A stretch of 64,000 nucleotides of DNA from Membranipora membranacea (Eukaryota; Bryozoa; Gymnolaemata; Cheilostomatida; Membraniporidae). The position numbers and the translations under genes were made by a program. Where the stretch lies: NCBI GenBank assembly GCA_914767715.1, contig OU612069.1:13203387-13267386 (forward strand), in the 5' to 3' direction. The notes beneath the pieces are model-generated. The model saw nothing but the letters and a program-made list of their open reading frames with translations. It did not search any database and was not told where the DNA came from. Of the stretch, positions 13,232 through 25,800 are shown one piece after another. Positions within the stretch are counted from its first letter, which is position 1; each line of letters starts with the position of its first letter.

Positions 13232-14511
13232 TGTGGTGGATTTTCCACCACAGCTGAACATTCAAAAACATATTCATGAATCATGAGTTGTCTTCCCCTT
13301 TCATCATGTTTATAACTTTTCTAATTTTAATAATAATATGCTTTTAATAACTGAATTTAATTATTACAATCCATCTAAAATATTTCATCAGCCAGTATTA
13401 TAATAATGCTTTTAATAACTGATTTCAACTATTACACACCCATCTAGAATGTTCCCTGTTTCCTGCTGTTGCATCAGCCAGTATCATATTACATTATGCT
13501 TTTATATAACTGAACATCAGAAGAGTCTAGTCAGTTAGTATCCAACAACCTAAGAAGCAACACCTAATATTTTAACTAGTCTACAGATCACCAATAAAGT
13601 GCCTTACAACTTAACCAACTGAAGTAAGTTTCTTGAGTTCTGCCTGCTGGCAGACCTCCCTGCCTTGACATAATGTTGCCTTGTTTGTACTCTGTTGTTA
13701 GACTGTAGCCTCCCTTGGGTAGTAGGTAGAGGCCAAGTGAAAACCCCCATTGCACCACTGCATCCATTGACCTGATTGCCAGTCCAGTTCCAGTCCAGTT
13801 CAATCTAGTCCAGTTCCAGTCTAGCCCAGTCAAGCAATCTCGCAAAGATAGTTGTAAACCCAGAGCCATTCCCTCCCCCCCCCCATTTGGTTATTTATTT
13901 TATCTATACCCCTTCCCTCCCATTGATTATATTGTCCAACCCTCTTCCCCTGGCCCATTTGCTTCCTTTTGTCTCGCCCGACGAATAAGTAGTAATAATA
14001 GTTTGTTCATCTCCCTTCCCTCACCTATTTATTTTGCCTGATAAATATGTTAATAGTTTGTCCATATCCCTTCCCTCCCCAATTTATTTTGCCTGATAAA
14101 TATGTTAATAGTTTGTCCATATCCCTTCCCTCCCAATTAATCTTGCCAGATAAATAATCCTACTATCTTTGTCCACATATCCCCCCCAAAGCCAGCCCCA
14201 AAGTCAGGTCAATTATATTCCCAGCCCAGATAGAGTCGTCGTACTCGTTACCCCCCCCCCCCTCAAATAGAGTCGTCGTACTCGTTACCCCCTCAGTTAG
14301 AGTCGTCGTACTCGTAAACCCTCTCATTTAGAGTCGTCGTACTCGTCACCCCCCCCCCTCAGTTAGAGTCGTCGTACTCTGTATATTTCCAGGCAGATAG
14401 AGTCGTCGTACTCGTTTTAGAGAGTCGGCGTACTCAGTATAAATAGGCAATGGGTGTGGTTGCAGTGGCGGGTATCGCCGCCTTAGGGTAACCCCCTCAA
14501 AATCCTCTACA
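13232..14511 (+). repeat. 5' LTR
   Basis: This 1,280-bp LTR begins with a perfect 9-bp hairpin (TGTGGTGGA / TCCACCACA). U3 holds six copies of GAGTCGTCGTACTC plus one variant, spread over about 14226-14437. A TATA box (TATAAATA) follows at 14438-14445, so transcription should start near 14465. Confidence 0.88.
14231..14445 (+). promoter_or_regulatory. LTR U3 repeat array and TATA box
   Basis: The 14-base motif GAGTCGTCGTACTC (ends GAGT/ACTC complementary) recurs at intervals of about 30-40 bases, separated by C-rich runs, immediately upstream of TATAAATA. The same arrangement is present in the 3' LTR (TATA box at 17430-17437). Regulatory function is inferred from position only. Confidence 0.55.
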
Positions 14512-16134
14512 ATGGTGGCAGCGGTGGGATCTGCTGGGGACACGCGCAGTCTGACAAAACAGGGTACATGGCAACTGTGTTAAAGGTGGGGGAGGGAGCC
14601 AGCAGGGCGCAGGGGTCGACAAGGCCGTCGACAGACTCGTTGTCCTTATTGATAATCCCTATCCAAGTAACTGGTACAAAGCCCCATGTACCATGGCCAA
14701 ACAAGCTTCTATTATACAACTACACTCCATGCTGGAAGGGAGCGTTGCTGAAATTGGAAGAGGATCAACTGGTGTTAAAATCTCAGTTGTACTCTGTCAA
14801 TTTCGGTCTATCAACGCAACAGGCACAGATTGAATAACTAAGAAGTGGAAATGGAAGCCCACCCCCTGTCACACAAATTACAACAGAAGCTACCCTAGTC
14901 AGCCAAACCCCACTATCCCTATCCAGCCAAACCCCACTATCCCTATTCAGCCATCCCTCCCTCCCCAAATGTTAAGAACCTGATTGACCAAGCCCAACCC
15001 CCCGAATAAAATATGACCCCTCAGGCTAGTTTGCTTCATAAACAGGATGAGCTTATGCTGGAAGGGAGACTTCACAGCTCCCCTATATTCACTAAAATTG
15101 TCAGTCTGATGAATGTAGGAAATGAGACCAGGAATGTCATTCTCTAAACCCCCCCCCCCCAACATATCCAGGTCTAGTGAGATGTATATCTTGACTCATG
15201 AAACCGTCACCATTATTTGGCCACTCCCAACCCTTCACCGTCCCAGTCCTTGTGCAGTCCTTGCCCAGTCCTTGTCCAGTCCAGTCCTTGACCTTAAAAC
15301 CTTACCTATTCCACAGCCTGGCCCAAAACAAGTAGGAGTTGTCCAACTCCAGTCCATCATGCTACCCACAATCCCCTCACATGTCCAACCCTTTTACATT
15401 AAAGTCTAAGGAGTTTGCCTAAGCCAAAGTGACAAGATCCAAGATACTAACAGCCTTATCCAAACATGTAGGCGGTGTCTAACTCCAACACCCCATACTG
15501 CCCACAAGCCCATACTTGTCCAACCCTTATACAATGAAGTCGTGGAGTTTGTCAAAGCCCAAGTGATTAGCTCCAAGACCCTAAAATCCTGTCCCAATTC
15601 GCTGATGCGTTTTGCCGGAATGAAAATATACAAAAACCCTGTCTGCAAGAGGCCAAGTTAAAATCAGCATTATTGTCCCCTGTCAGGCCCCCATTTATCT
15701 CAATGTGCTTGCCTCCAGTTTCCCTATCCCATTCATAGCCCTTCCCAAAGCCCCTACCACCGCCCGTACTGCTAATTGCCCGTCCAAAACCTCATACCGC
15801 CCGTACCCTCTGACCCCATAGACAGATCTAAGACGCTGAAATCATGTCCCAATACACTGATGTGTTTAGTCGGAATATAAATATACCAACACTCCATTAC
15901 CATACTCCCTGTTACCCACCCTGGCTGCAAGTAGCCAAGTTAAAATCAGCATTATTGCCCCCTGTTAGGCACTAATTATCTCTATGTGATCACCCCCAGT
16001 TTCCCTGTCCCATTCATAGACCTTCCCAAAGCCCCTACCACTGCCCGTACTGCTGATTGCCTGTCCAAAACCCAAAACCGCCCGTACCCCTGACCCCCAG
16101 ACAGCTCTACGTACATACAGAACGATAGCGTACA

Positions 16135-16215
16135 ATGGCAGAGGACACCTTACGACAGATAGAAGAACAGTACCCACAGATACAAGGCAAAGACGAAGAA
16201 AATAAGAAAAGTTAG
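16135..16215 (+). pseudogene. Short terminal frame before the polypurine tract
   Basis: A 26-codon frame starting MAEDTLRQIEEQYPQ ends with TAG that overlaps the purine tract of the LTR element. Its charged composition and position suggest a relic of the C-terminus of an ancestral polyprotein, or an evolved small frame. No homology is claimed. Confidence 0.25.
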
Positions 16216-16224
16216 AAGGGAGAG

Positions 16225-17503
16225 TGTGGTGGATTTTCCACCACAGCTGAACATTCAAAAATATATTCATGAATCATGAGTTGTCTTCCCCTTTCATCAT
16301 GTTTATAACTTTTCTAATTTTAATAATAATATGCTTTTAATAACTGAATTTAATTATTACAATCCATCTAAAATATTTCATCAGCCAGTATTATAATAAT
16401 GCTTTTAATAACTGATTTCAACTATTACACACCCATCTAGAATGTTCCCTGTTTCCTGCTGTTGCATCAGCCAGTATCATATTACATTATGCTTTTATAT
16501 AACTGAACATCAGAAGAGTCTAGTCAGTTAGTATCCAACAACCTAAGAAGCAACACCTAATATTTTAACTAGTCTACAGATCACCAATAAAGTGCCTTAC
16601 AACTTAACCAACTGAAGTAAGTTTCTTGAGTTCTGCCTGCTGGCAGACCTCCCTGCCTTGACATAATGTTGCCTTGTTTGTACTCTGTTGTTAGACTGTA
16701 GCCTCCCTTGGGTAGTAGGTAGAGGCCAAGTGAAAACCCCCATTGCACCACTGCATCCATTGACCTGATTGCCAGTTCAGTTCCAGTCCAGTTCAATCTA
16801 GTCCAGTTCCAGTCTAGCCCAGTCAAGCAATCTCGCAAAGATAGTTGTAAACCCAGAGCCATTCCCTCCCCCCCCCCATTTGGTTATTTATTTTATCTAT
16901 ACCCCTTCCCTCCCATTGATTATATTGTCCAACCCTCTTCCCCTGGCCCATTTGCTTCCTTTTGTCTCGCCCGACGAATAAGTAGTAATAATAGTTTGTT
17001 CATCTCCCTTCCCTCACCTATTTATTTTGCCTGATAAATATGTTAATAGTTTGTCCATATCCCTTCCCTCCCCAATTTATTTTGCCTGATAAATATGTTA
17101 ATAGTTTGTCCATATCCCTTCCCTCCCAATTAATCTTGCCAGATAAATAATCCTACTATCTTTGTCCACATATCCCCCCCAAAGCCAGCCCCAAAGTCAG
17201 GTCAATTATATTCCCAGCCCAGATAGAGTCGTCGTACTCGTTACCCCCCCCCCTCAGATAGAGTCGTCGTACTCGTTACCCCCTCAGTTAGAGTCGTCGT
17301 ACTCGTAAACCCCCTCATTTAGAGTCGTCGTACTCGTCACCCCCCCCCCCTCAGTTAGAGTCGTCGTACTCGGTATATTTCCAGGCAGATAGAGTCGTCG
17401 TACTCGTTTTAGAGAGTCGGCGTACTCAGTATAAATAGGCAATGGGTGTGGTTGCAGTGGCGGGTATCGCCGCCTTAGGGTAACCCCCTCAAAATCCTCT
17501 ACA
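16225..17503 (+). repeat. 3' LTR
   Basis: This 1,279-bp copy of the 5' LTR has only scattered differences, for example in C-run length and one base near each end. It is followed by the target duplication AATG. Confidence 0.88.
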
Positions 17504-17892
17504 AATGTACAACGTCAAAGCTGCCAAAAACTTAACTAGGTCCAATTACTGACACTAAATTATATACTGCAGTAATTTCTCCGCAAATAGCCATACAGTG
17601 TTTTATAACACCAATACACAAATTCATATCAATGCTAACGCCCAATCAAGTTTATGACATGATGATATTTCACCCTGATACAGATCCCATTTTTACTTTG
17701 GCAGAGCATCTCTTTCCTTTATGGCTTGTTGCACCTCATAAACAATCCACACAGGCAAAGTTTGAAAATCTTTTTCCGATCCTTTATTAATGTGAAACAA
17801 GAAATTGATATAAATCACTGAACTTAACAACCACAGGAGTTTACGTTGTTATCCCAAAGAATGTGATCTAAAGACATAGGCGTATTTAATCT

Positions 17893-18024
17893 GTCTGGTC
17901 AACTCTCTAACAAAAATTTTTTTTCAGGAGACAAGCATCTGTTAGAGACTCTAACAAACTTGTTAGAGTATCTAACAAATTGTTAGAGTAGAGAATATTA
18001 ACATAACCAGACAAACTCCAATGG
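17893..18024. repeat. Palindromic TGTTAGAG cluster, MITE-like
   Basis: Several interleaved inverted copies of CTCTAACA / TGTTAGAG occur between 17910 and 17990, including the palindrome TGTTAGAGACTCTAACA. Short complementary ends (GTCTGGT / ACCAGAC) border the cluster. Probably a small foldback element. Confidence 0.45.
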
Positions 18025-18213
18025 TAAGTAAGTGACTTGTTGACCTCCAGGTTAAAGATTGGAAAATCAACATCATTCCCCAGAATAAATATGATGTATA
18101 TAATTTACTAACATTGCATTACTTTACATCTTTGAGGAAGAATAAAAGGCTTCAACTGCAATTATTATGATCGTGAAGTCATCATCTACATTACGCTACC
18201 CATATTCTGCCAT

Positions 18214-18401
18214 CAGACATAGTACACATTTCAAAAGCCCATTATCAACCCATTGGTTGGGTGGTTGATAAGAATCCGTGACAACTCGAAAATGCAATTT
18301 CAAAAATCAAACCACAAACACCATTTTTGAAATGAACATTTTTGAAGTGTCCGTATACCGGTTGATAGTGGACTTTTGCAATATGTTGTGTACTATGTCT
18401 G
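18214..18401. mobile_element. MITE with CAGACATAGTACACA ends
   Basis: The ends CAGACATAGTACACA...CCATTATCAACC and their complement form about 35-bp imperfect terminal inverted repeats around a 188-bp element. Both sides are flanked by AT. No coding capacity. Confidence 0.6.
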
Positions 18402-18410
18402 ATCCAGCAG

Positions 18411-18741
18411 GTGCATTACAAAATAAAGTACAGTTGTGAAATACCCTTTACCAGTGGTTCCTACATATCGTAGCAGCGGGTGGATTGTGTATACCCACAA
18501 ATGAGTGTAGCAAAAGTAGAGAGCTGAGCCTAACATACACGCGCCCCAGCATGCAATCACATAAATCCAACATGCATTCAGACAAGCACACTTTGCCTGC
18601 CATTGTACTCCTTTGTTCACCAAACAAAAGGCTTTTTGTTACACAACTCTCATAGGTGCATTGGGGCATGTCTCCCTGACATCGGCCCCCAGGGCCTATC
18701 CAACATACTACAGCATAGGTGTACTTTATTTTGTAATGTGC
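18411..18741. mobile_element. MITE with GTGCATTACAAAATAAAG ends
   Basis: Terminal inverted repeats of 22 bp (GTGCATTACAAAATAAAG and its complement) bound a 331-bp element directly beside the preceding MITE. The open frames inside show no domain. Confidence 0.6.
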
Positions 18742-20429
18742 CCATGATGACTGCAGTGGGTCTGACTCTGAGGCTGTGTTGTGACCATGATTGATAGCTA
18801 TGACTATGATGGCCAAGTGGTGGTTCTGTGGGGTTCTGTTGACAGTCTCAATCAATCAACACAACAATAAAATCAATGAATCAACAACAATCAATCAACC
18901 ACCAACCATCATCATCAATAATGAAATGATGATCATGATGATGATGATGAAAAAAAAACAAAAACAGACAGGTGTGCTTGCTTTGCTTTGTTGCTAAATA
19001 TGCATATTGATGAGAGGATTGGAGGGATAAAAGTCAAGGGACTTTCTGGGTAACAATATATACATAGCAATACTCCAGAGATTTGGGTAGCATTAGGGTA
19101 GCATGAGGAAGTTTTTAGGGAGAAAAGATTTGCTCTATCTGTATTTTCCTGCAACTTCGTTGCATCCAAAAGTATTAATTAAGATGACCTTGGAATGTCA
19201 ATAGACAACAAAAAGTCTACTGGTTTCATATCGAAATTTTACTTTTATGTCCAGTGACAAAGAGAGGACAACTGATAATAATAACAGAAAAAGAAGACAA
19301 TTCCTCATTACTGGATTCGAGGGTGGAACATTTTTCCCAACACTCTAACCATCCTTGCCTCTAACATTCGAGGGTTCGAGATAGTTAAATACTCCTATGT
19401 CTAAAGAGACATTACCATAGTGATTTTTTTGTTGTGAGTGTTGTCGTGTTGGGCAGTTGCATGTGACAAGTTCTCTCCAAAATTTTCTTATATATAACCG
19501 AAATTGGACAATATCAACACATTATATACGTGATAATAAGAAGAAGAAAGAATCGCTTTCTACGCTGTTGCAACAGGTAAAAACAACTGCTAGCTTTAAA
19601 TGTAATGACTCAGTAAATAAAGTCAATGGAGCATCATTCAAGGGTTTTTGCACTGTTGAATGCTGAACGTTATTCAAACAAACCTTGAACAAGAACATGT
19701 CGATGCATCGGACGATCTCGAAAGCAGCAAATCAAGGAGTAGATCACCATTGACGGGGAGAGCCCATAATAAATTTGATATTGGTAATAGTACATCAGAC
19801 ACTGGTTCGTACTTTTAATGATTCATTGCGTCCAGCACTAACAATGACTGCATCAGAGTGTTCCAATTGTAATACCTGTCACCCAAAGTCAAAAACATTT
19901 CACTTATTAGAAGGAAAAATTGTGATATTACTCAAAACATCAACCAAAAATTTTGTGTTAAGGAGAGGACATGCTCTACCAAGATGAAAAGTATGACAGA
20001 TGAGTTAAAGAATGAGAAAGATCTCACCTCTGATGTGCTCAAACGTGATATTGTCCACCAGAATATTCGCACAGCAGTGCACAGTACAAAGTGGTAAAAA
20101 GAGGAGCCAATGCAATCAAGGATGAAGTTGACAAACCACTACGTACCGTCAGTATCCAGTTTCAGTCAGAGAAGTAGACAATGTGCAATGTACAATGATA
20201 CTATCATTGAAAACACCAGGAGGTAGAAGAAATCCAACTAAACGTAGTAATGAGTTAGCTCCAAGCAACAACCCAGCCTTTCAACACAAATTTTCTCAAC
20301 TCAAATTTGACACTCAAAAATTTTTTTTCTTTTGCTCAATTGAATATTTACAAAATCACTTCAAAAATCGATGAAGTGAGACACATTACGTAATTTTTCA
20401 ATATTTGGTTAGAGCGAAATTTTTTTTGA
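18742..20429. other. Intergenic, no gene recognised
   Basis: Contains simple CAA/ATCA-rich and GATGAT-rich stretches (18840-18960). The short frames have no recognisable product. The part from about 19450 may be 5' debris of the LINE that follows, but I cannot show this. Confidence 0.35.
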
Positions 20430-22330
20430 TGGAAACAAACCAGATCTTTTTATCCGCTTCCATCATGTGATCTGTTTTGAAGAGATAGGAGACATCGAAT
20501 TGGAGGTGATATAAATCTGCTATATAAAGCTGGGTGTTCAATATGAATCAATCAATGGTTTCGCTCACATAATGAATAATGAATCTATTACCATCAAAAT
20601 CCGCCATAAGGCAACTCATTCATTCTCAATGTTCTTCATATATTGTCCTCCAAACTTGTTCATTTCTTGGAATGACTCATTGAGAAATTACCTAGACTGT
20701 TGCGCCAAGCAGAAGTCGTCATTTCTGGTGACTTTGATGTCAGTCTCTTGAAAAATTGCAGAAAGAAAAGATGGCTACGGTATGGTGAATGAACCAACTC
20801 ATGTCAGCAAAAATTCATCTAGCCTGCTTGATCATATTTACACACATAAGATTGGCAATTAACGAAAGACCTCAGTATTAAAAACAGCTGTAAGTGATCG
20901 CTATCTCACATAAAAAAAACTTAAGTGTAAAGAAAATCAAAAATGAGCTTTAATGAATTTTCAAGAATGACCCCAGAAAATTTACACAGCTGTCTTCAGA
21001 TGTTAAACCACTGGTGGTACAATATTACTTATGGGCGTCTTTGGGAGGCCTCTACTGCGATAGATATAAAACGCACTTAGAGTGGAAAAATTTTCTAAAC
21101 AAGCATATCGTTACGGAGCTGTATAATCAGAGTATAACTTGATGCATGAATAAAATTGATCCACCTAGTTGTTTAATTGAGATATCATTCGGTCTCAGGT
21201 CATAGAAAGTTTATTTATGGAAAAAAAGTCTAAATGTTAGGAGGAAGGTTTGTTTTGTAAAGACAAAAGTTTTACCACCAAAGCTTGATATTGAAGTCAC
21301 TAGACAACTGAAAATAAGGGATTCACTCATGGGTGGTGATCCAAATGTTCCGTCGAATCATAGACCTATATCAATTCTGCCTAAGCTTTAATAACTTTTC
21401 TGCCAGATGTAAAAGCCACTCACCCTACTCAATAAGGATTCAGAAATAATCACTCATGCTGTACATAAAGTTGTGTTAGAGTTGTGCCACCAAAAGCAAA
21501 GAAATAGGTGTCTTGGACATCTGTAAGGCTTTTAACTGTGTAAACCATGATACATGTATCTTTTTTAATAAACTCACTTCCTATAAAATTATTATGTGGC
21601 TCATTGAAATTGGTAAAATCATTTTTTGATGACCGTTAACGATAAATATTTTTGATAATCTAATTGTTTCAGAAATAAACCAATCAACATAGGTGTCCCA
21701 GAGAGATTAATTTTAGCTCCAACTTTATTTCTTGTTTTCATTAATGATATATTGAATATACCCCTATCCCGAACTTTTTAAGCGTACGTAGATGATACTT
21801 TTTTATATGCCATCATAAAGATCCGCAGTCTCTGGAGTGACTGTGTAGCAGCGACCGTCATCCAAGAATGGTGCCATTGAAACCGGTTCACCATAAATGT
21901 AAAGAAATCCTATTATCTTGTATTTGGCAATACAAAACTTAAATTTGATTCAAAATTCTCAGATAATACTCTATTACAATCTTCTATCACTAAACTACTC
22001 GGATTTACAATCAGTGATTTGCGATCATTTGATTATCATATTGAATAGATCAAAGCTGAAAAAAATGTTGATTCATTTGTTACAACTATGCAGAACATTT
22101 TTAACCACACATTCATCCAGACAATTTAATTTTCCACACATAAATTGCCACATCATCAATGGAATACAAAATATCATTTAGACTGACTCCCTCCTTCAGA
22201 ATGCAGATCTAAGAATTATTGCAAATATTCATTACAATCCAGTTCAATTATCAAATTCTTTTTCCCTATGTTGCACCTTTAAAAATATTGCCACTGCCTA
22301 GTCCGCTGATATATTTTAGTTCTCTCTATG
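20430..22330 (+). pseudogene. Decayed non-LTR retrotransposon (LINE)
   Basis: Stop- and frameshift-ridden plus-strand sequence retains an AP-type endonuclease region (VVISGDF, then a NEPTHVSKNSSSLLDHIYT-like stretch near 20790-20860). It also keeps reverse-transcriptase landmarks: NHRPISILPKL near 21360, LIL-APTLFLVFINDIL near 21710, and AYVDDT near 21785. The order endonuclease then RT matches CR1/L2-type LINEs. Many in-frame stops show it is long dead. A 166-bp TTAA-flanked MITE is inserted at 21007-21172. Confidence 0.75.
21007..21172. mobile_element. Deletion derivative of TTAA-flanked element family
   Basis: Termini ACCACTGGTGG and CCACCTAGTTGT are flanked by TTAA at 21003-21006 and 21173-21176. 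The inside (for example GGCCTCTACTGCGATAGATA) matches the ends of the 39960-41842 element with the middle deleted. It sits inside the LINE and so is younger than it. Confidence 0.75.
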
Positions 22331-22870
22331 CCAACAGAATATTGTATAACATCACACGTAGCTAAATAAATGAGCTTTTTCTTTCGATAAATCAAAGATA
22401 CCCCAAGCGCGACAATTTTCTTATTTTACCACCTAATGATGAACTAAACATTACAATTGCTTCATCTTTTTATAATCTTCTTTTGGCAAAATGCTCACTG
22501 AAAATTTAAAATCTTAAAATTTTTAAATCAGGACTATCCAAATAATATATTTTGGCTCAATTATAACATTATTCTTTTTATCTCTGGGACAAATTTATTG
22601 CCTCTGCACGTTACTATTATGGAAATATCATTATATTTTTGTCGGATTTTTTCTTCTTGAATAGGTGTATCTCTCATAGTTATGCAAATAATCTATCTTC
22701 ATTTAAAATTGTCTTCATCCTCAAGCTTTCTTCTTCCCTTTACCTCTTTTTGTTCAGCACTTATCGGAATAAATTCCTCTACTGGAATGAAATAGTCTGC
22801 CAATAAAAGTGTAAAAAAATATAGCCACTATTGTCCAATTTTCATACAAGACTGTCTTACATTACAAAAT
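22331..22870. other. Intergenic, no gene recognised
   Basis: AT-rich sequence between the LINE remnant and the candidate last cadherin exon. It may include 3' debris of the LINE. Confidence 0.35.
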
Positions 22871-25800
22871 CTAAAGACGCCTCTCAACAGGTCCTATAAG
22901 TCTGCACGCATCCGTCGTCAACGAGTGGTCAAGATGTCCTTTCAGAACTGATAAATAAATTGTGATGTTTCTAAACATAGTTTGTGACTGATTCTTTTGT
23001 TATTTTATTTCTTAACATAACATTGATACACGTTGGTTTGACATAAGCAATACAGAGCAAAAAACTATAATGGTGAAAGAGAAATGATCTGTTGAGGGAA
23101 GCTAAAGCATAATCCTCAATAAACAAATAAATATAATAAGTGAACGGATATAAAAAATAAATATGGAAAAAAGCATAGTGTATCATGTTCTAGTTCTTCC
23201 ACTTTTACCTTTTATTGGAAAAACTCTAGTTCCTCTGTTCTTCTTCTCATCAATAATCAACGCAAATAATGCACAGCCGCACCCAAGAACGATTACTGCC
23301 AATACTTCAACCACTGTGAAAGAAAATTGGAAAGTCACTCGATAAAGTGATACGGATGTTTCGGTGACATGTCCATTCCTAGAAAATCCTATGAAATCTT
23401 TGCCGTCTATTGAGTTTTATCTCACATAGAGAGCCAGTGAAATAGGTTGACTGAAGAATATTTTACACTTTTCTAAACCCAGGTTTTGAAAATTTATCGC
23501 CACAAGAGGAAAACACATTTGAGACAAAAAAAATCCGAATGCTAATGATCGTTCAAAATACAATTGTTTGCTCCCTTAAACTATTGCTGCCACTCAAGGA
23601 AATGTGTGCTCTTAGAATTCTGTGTACCTCAAAGATAGCTATAATTAAGGATTTAAATGCACAATTGTAACATAATGGGCATATAATTAGCAAAAACTGA
23701 TCGTCAAAATTAGGGAATTGAATCAATCTATAAGTTTTAACTTGTTGACTGTGTTAGTGATTCAGTTATCAGGAGTTTTTGAAATTTGCAATCACACATC
23801 TAGTAGGCCTTTGTAAAGAATGTAGGATGAATGATTGGTTATTCAAAAACAGGTACATTTTAAGGTGGTTTGCATAGTAGGACAGGATTGAATTGAAAAT
23901 TTCAGCATTACAATCGACTTCCATCCACCATATGCAAGAATGCATGCATCTTCTCACTATGACTCCCCAGTCTGCTTAACATTTGTCTTACTTTAGTTTA
24001 AGTTGAAAACCAGTTTGATGGTTATTAATGATATATGGGGGCAATACTTAATGTGTTTTTATTCCTATAAAATAAATAGAGTTTCTCCATATCTTAAAAT
24101 TTACAGGTATACAGTGAAAATCATTAATACCATAGTATACAGCAGGTTGCCTTTTCTCTTCTTCCATTCTTTTCTCTTCTAGGCTTGATAAAGCTTCAGG
24201 GAATCCATCCTGTTCGTGAACATCAGCGCCAACAATTCCCATATCAGCTACATTATACTGCTCAATCACTTTAAACACTGTGAAAAGTTGAATAGGTCTA
24301 ATATAAATGCTAAAACCTCTTTCTGTAGAATATATGTTTCAGGATATCAAGTATGTGAGCTGTACATAAATGAGGCCTCTATTTAAGTGTGCTGACTTTA
24401 TACCCTAAGCAAGCAAGTATATTTGAACTAAACGTGGTCAAAGCAATTCATTTGATTTACATCTAATACACAACTGAAAAGGGAAGCAGACGAATACTAA
24501 TATTAGGCCAATGAAAAGAGCCTTTACAATAATAGAATACCAATAAGGTTGTAGCTTACATAAATTATTGCAAAGTGAAATCACTCAAGTAATAAACAAA
24601 ACAGTAAAACATAACTGTATGATTTGATTTGCTCATTATTTGGATGAGTGCCACCTCACGCAGCCAGCATCTCAACAGAAAATATACACTAATTTGATCA
24701 TCCGTTGCGGTGCATGATTACCTTAAGATTTTTCGCAGATTCTACTTATGAAAAATGCATGTTTGTCATAGATAACCGAAAATTTAGAGGTTCTTTTTAT
24801 AGCAATTGATTGCTGGCATATTTTTGTAATTGTTCCACAGGGAATGTGGTAGTAACTATGTCCACTGTCCACCATAGAACTATTACTGGGCACATTCTAC
24901 ACAACTAGTTCGATTAATTGGTTTAGTTGCAGTTGATGGTAGTAATTTATAGTAGTAGTTTTTAGAAGTAGTTCACAGTAGACAGTAAAAAAGAACAAAA
25001 TTGGACCCCTCTATATATGAGCATGTTTTATATTAATTGTATGTTCAGATGAAACAATGATACCATCTTATAATAAGCGGATAAGGAATTACACAGTATA
25101 CAAAATGAACACTGAGACCCTAGCTGGGTGTTGGCACAGAAGCACTGAAGCATGAGTAGCCGACAATAGCTTGCAGTAGTACCTTATGATACTAGTTTAT
25201 AGTTTATTAGTTTATTTGTCTATTAGTTTATTAGTTTCATATTGGCGGTCAAACCTGAACTTTGGTGTAGGGTTCTGACCAGATCTTCAGAACTGATATA
25301 CAACTTTGATTCAGTTGACACTTTTGTCATGTTAACTTCTTTCTCAACTTTGTAAGCATATAGCCATACCCTCTCACTGTGAATGTTTAGATGGAAAGAT
25401 AAATTCAAAATTTCAACGGCTTCGCTTTTGAAGGTGTGAAGTAGCACCAGGTTGGATGTTTTAAGCGCCTCCTGTATAGCCTGGGGTTGAATCCCAGCCT
25501 CTAAAGCGGTTTAATTATATAAAATAGCAAATGGAAGTCTTAAATGGGCTGGTTTTGACGTGAAATATTCAATTCTAGCATTTATAGGCCACCTGATTGT
25601 GCATCCTAGGGGAGGCGGAGCTTCCCTGCCTCTCCTAGAACTACGAGCCTGATCTGAATCCCAAACAGAATAATCTATTAAAAACATTATGTGTCTAAAT
25701 CTTATCATTAGACTTCTTACTGACCATGGTCTCACTAAAAAACCACATAGCTTTATACCTTTTCAACACATGTTCAATACAACCTTGTGCTCACAGTCTA

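Larger units (their letters stand above)
13232..17503 (+). mobile_element. Non-autonomous LTR retrotransposon
   Basis: Two near-identical LTRs (13232-14511 and 16225-17503) start TGTGGTGG and end CTCTACA. They flank a 1,713-bp interior and are bordered by the 4-bp target duplication AATG (13228-13231, 17504-17507). A candidate primer-binding site begins at 14513 (TGGTGGCAGCGGTGGGAT), and a polypurine tract lies at 16214-16224 just before the second LTR. The interior is far too short for gag-pol, is proline-codon rich, and contains a diverged tandem repeat of about 282 bp (starting 15643 and 15925). No protease, reverse transcriptase or integrase motif was found, so movement would need enzymes in trans. 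Very few LTR differences imply a recent insertion. Confidence 0.9.

Noticed and set aside
13588-13869. 93-codon minus frame repeated almost identically at 16581-16862
   Set aside because: The two are the same part of the two LTRs. Identity reflects LTR duplication, and the composition is driven by CCAGTCCAGTT repeats.
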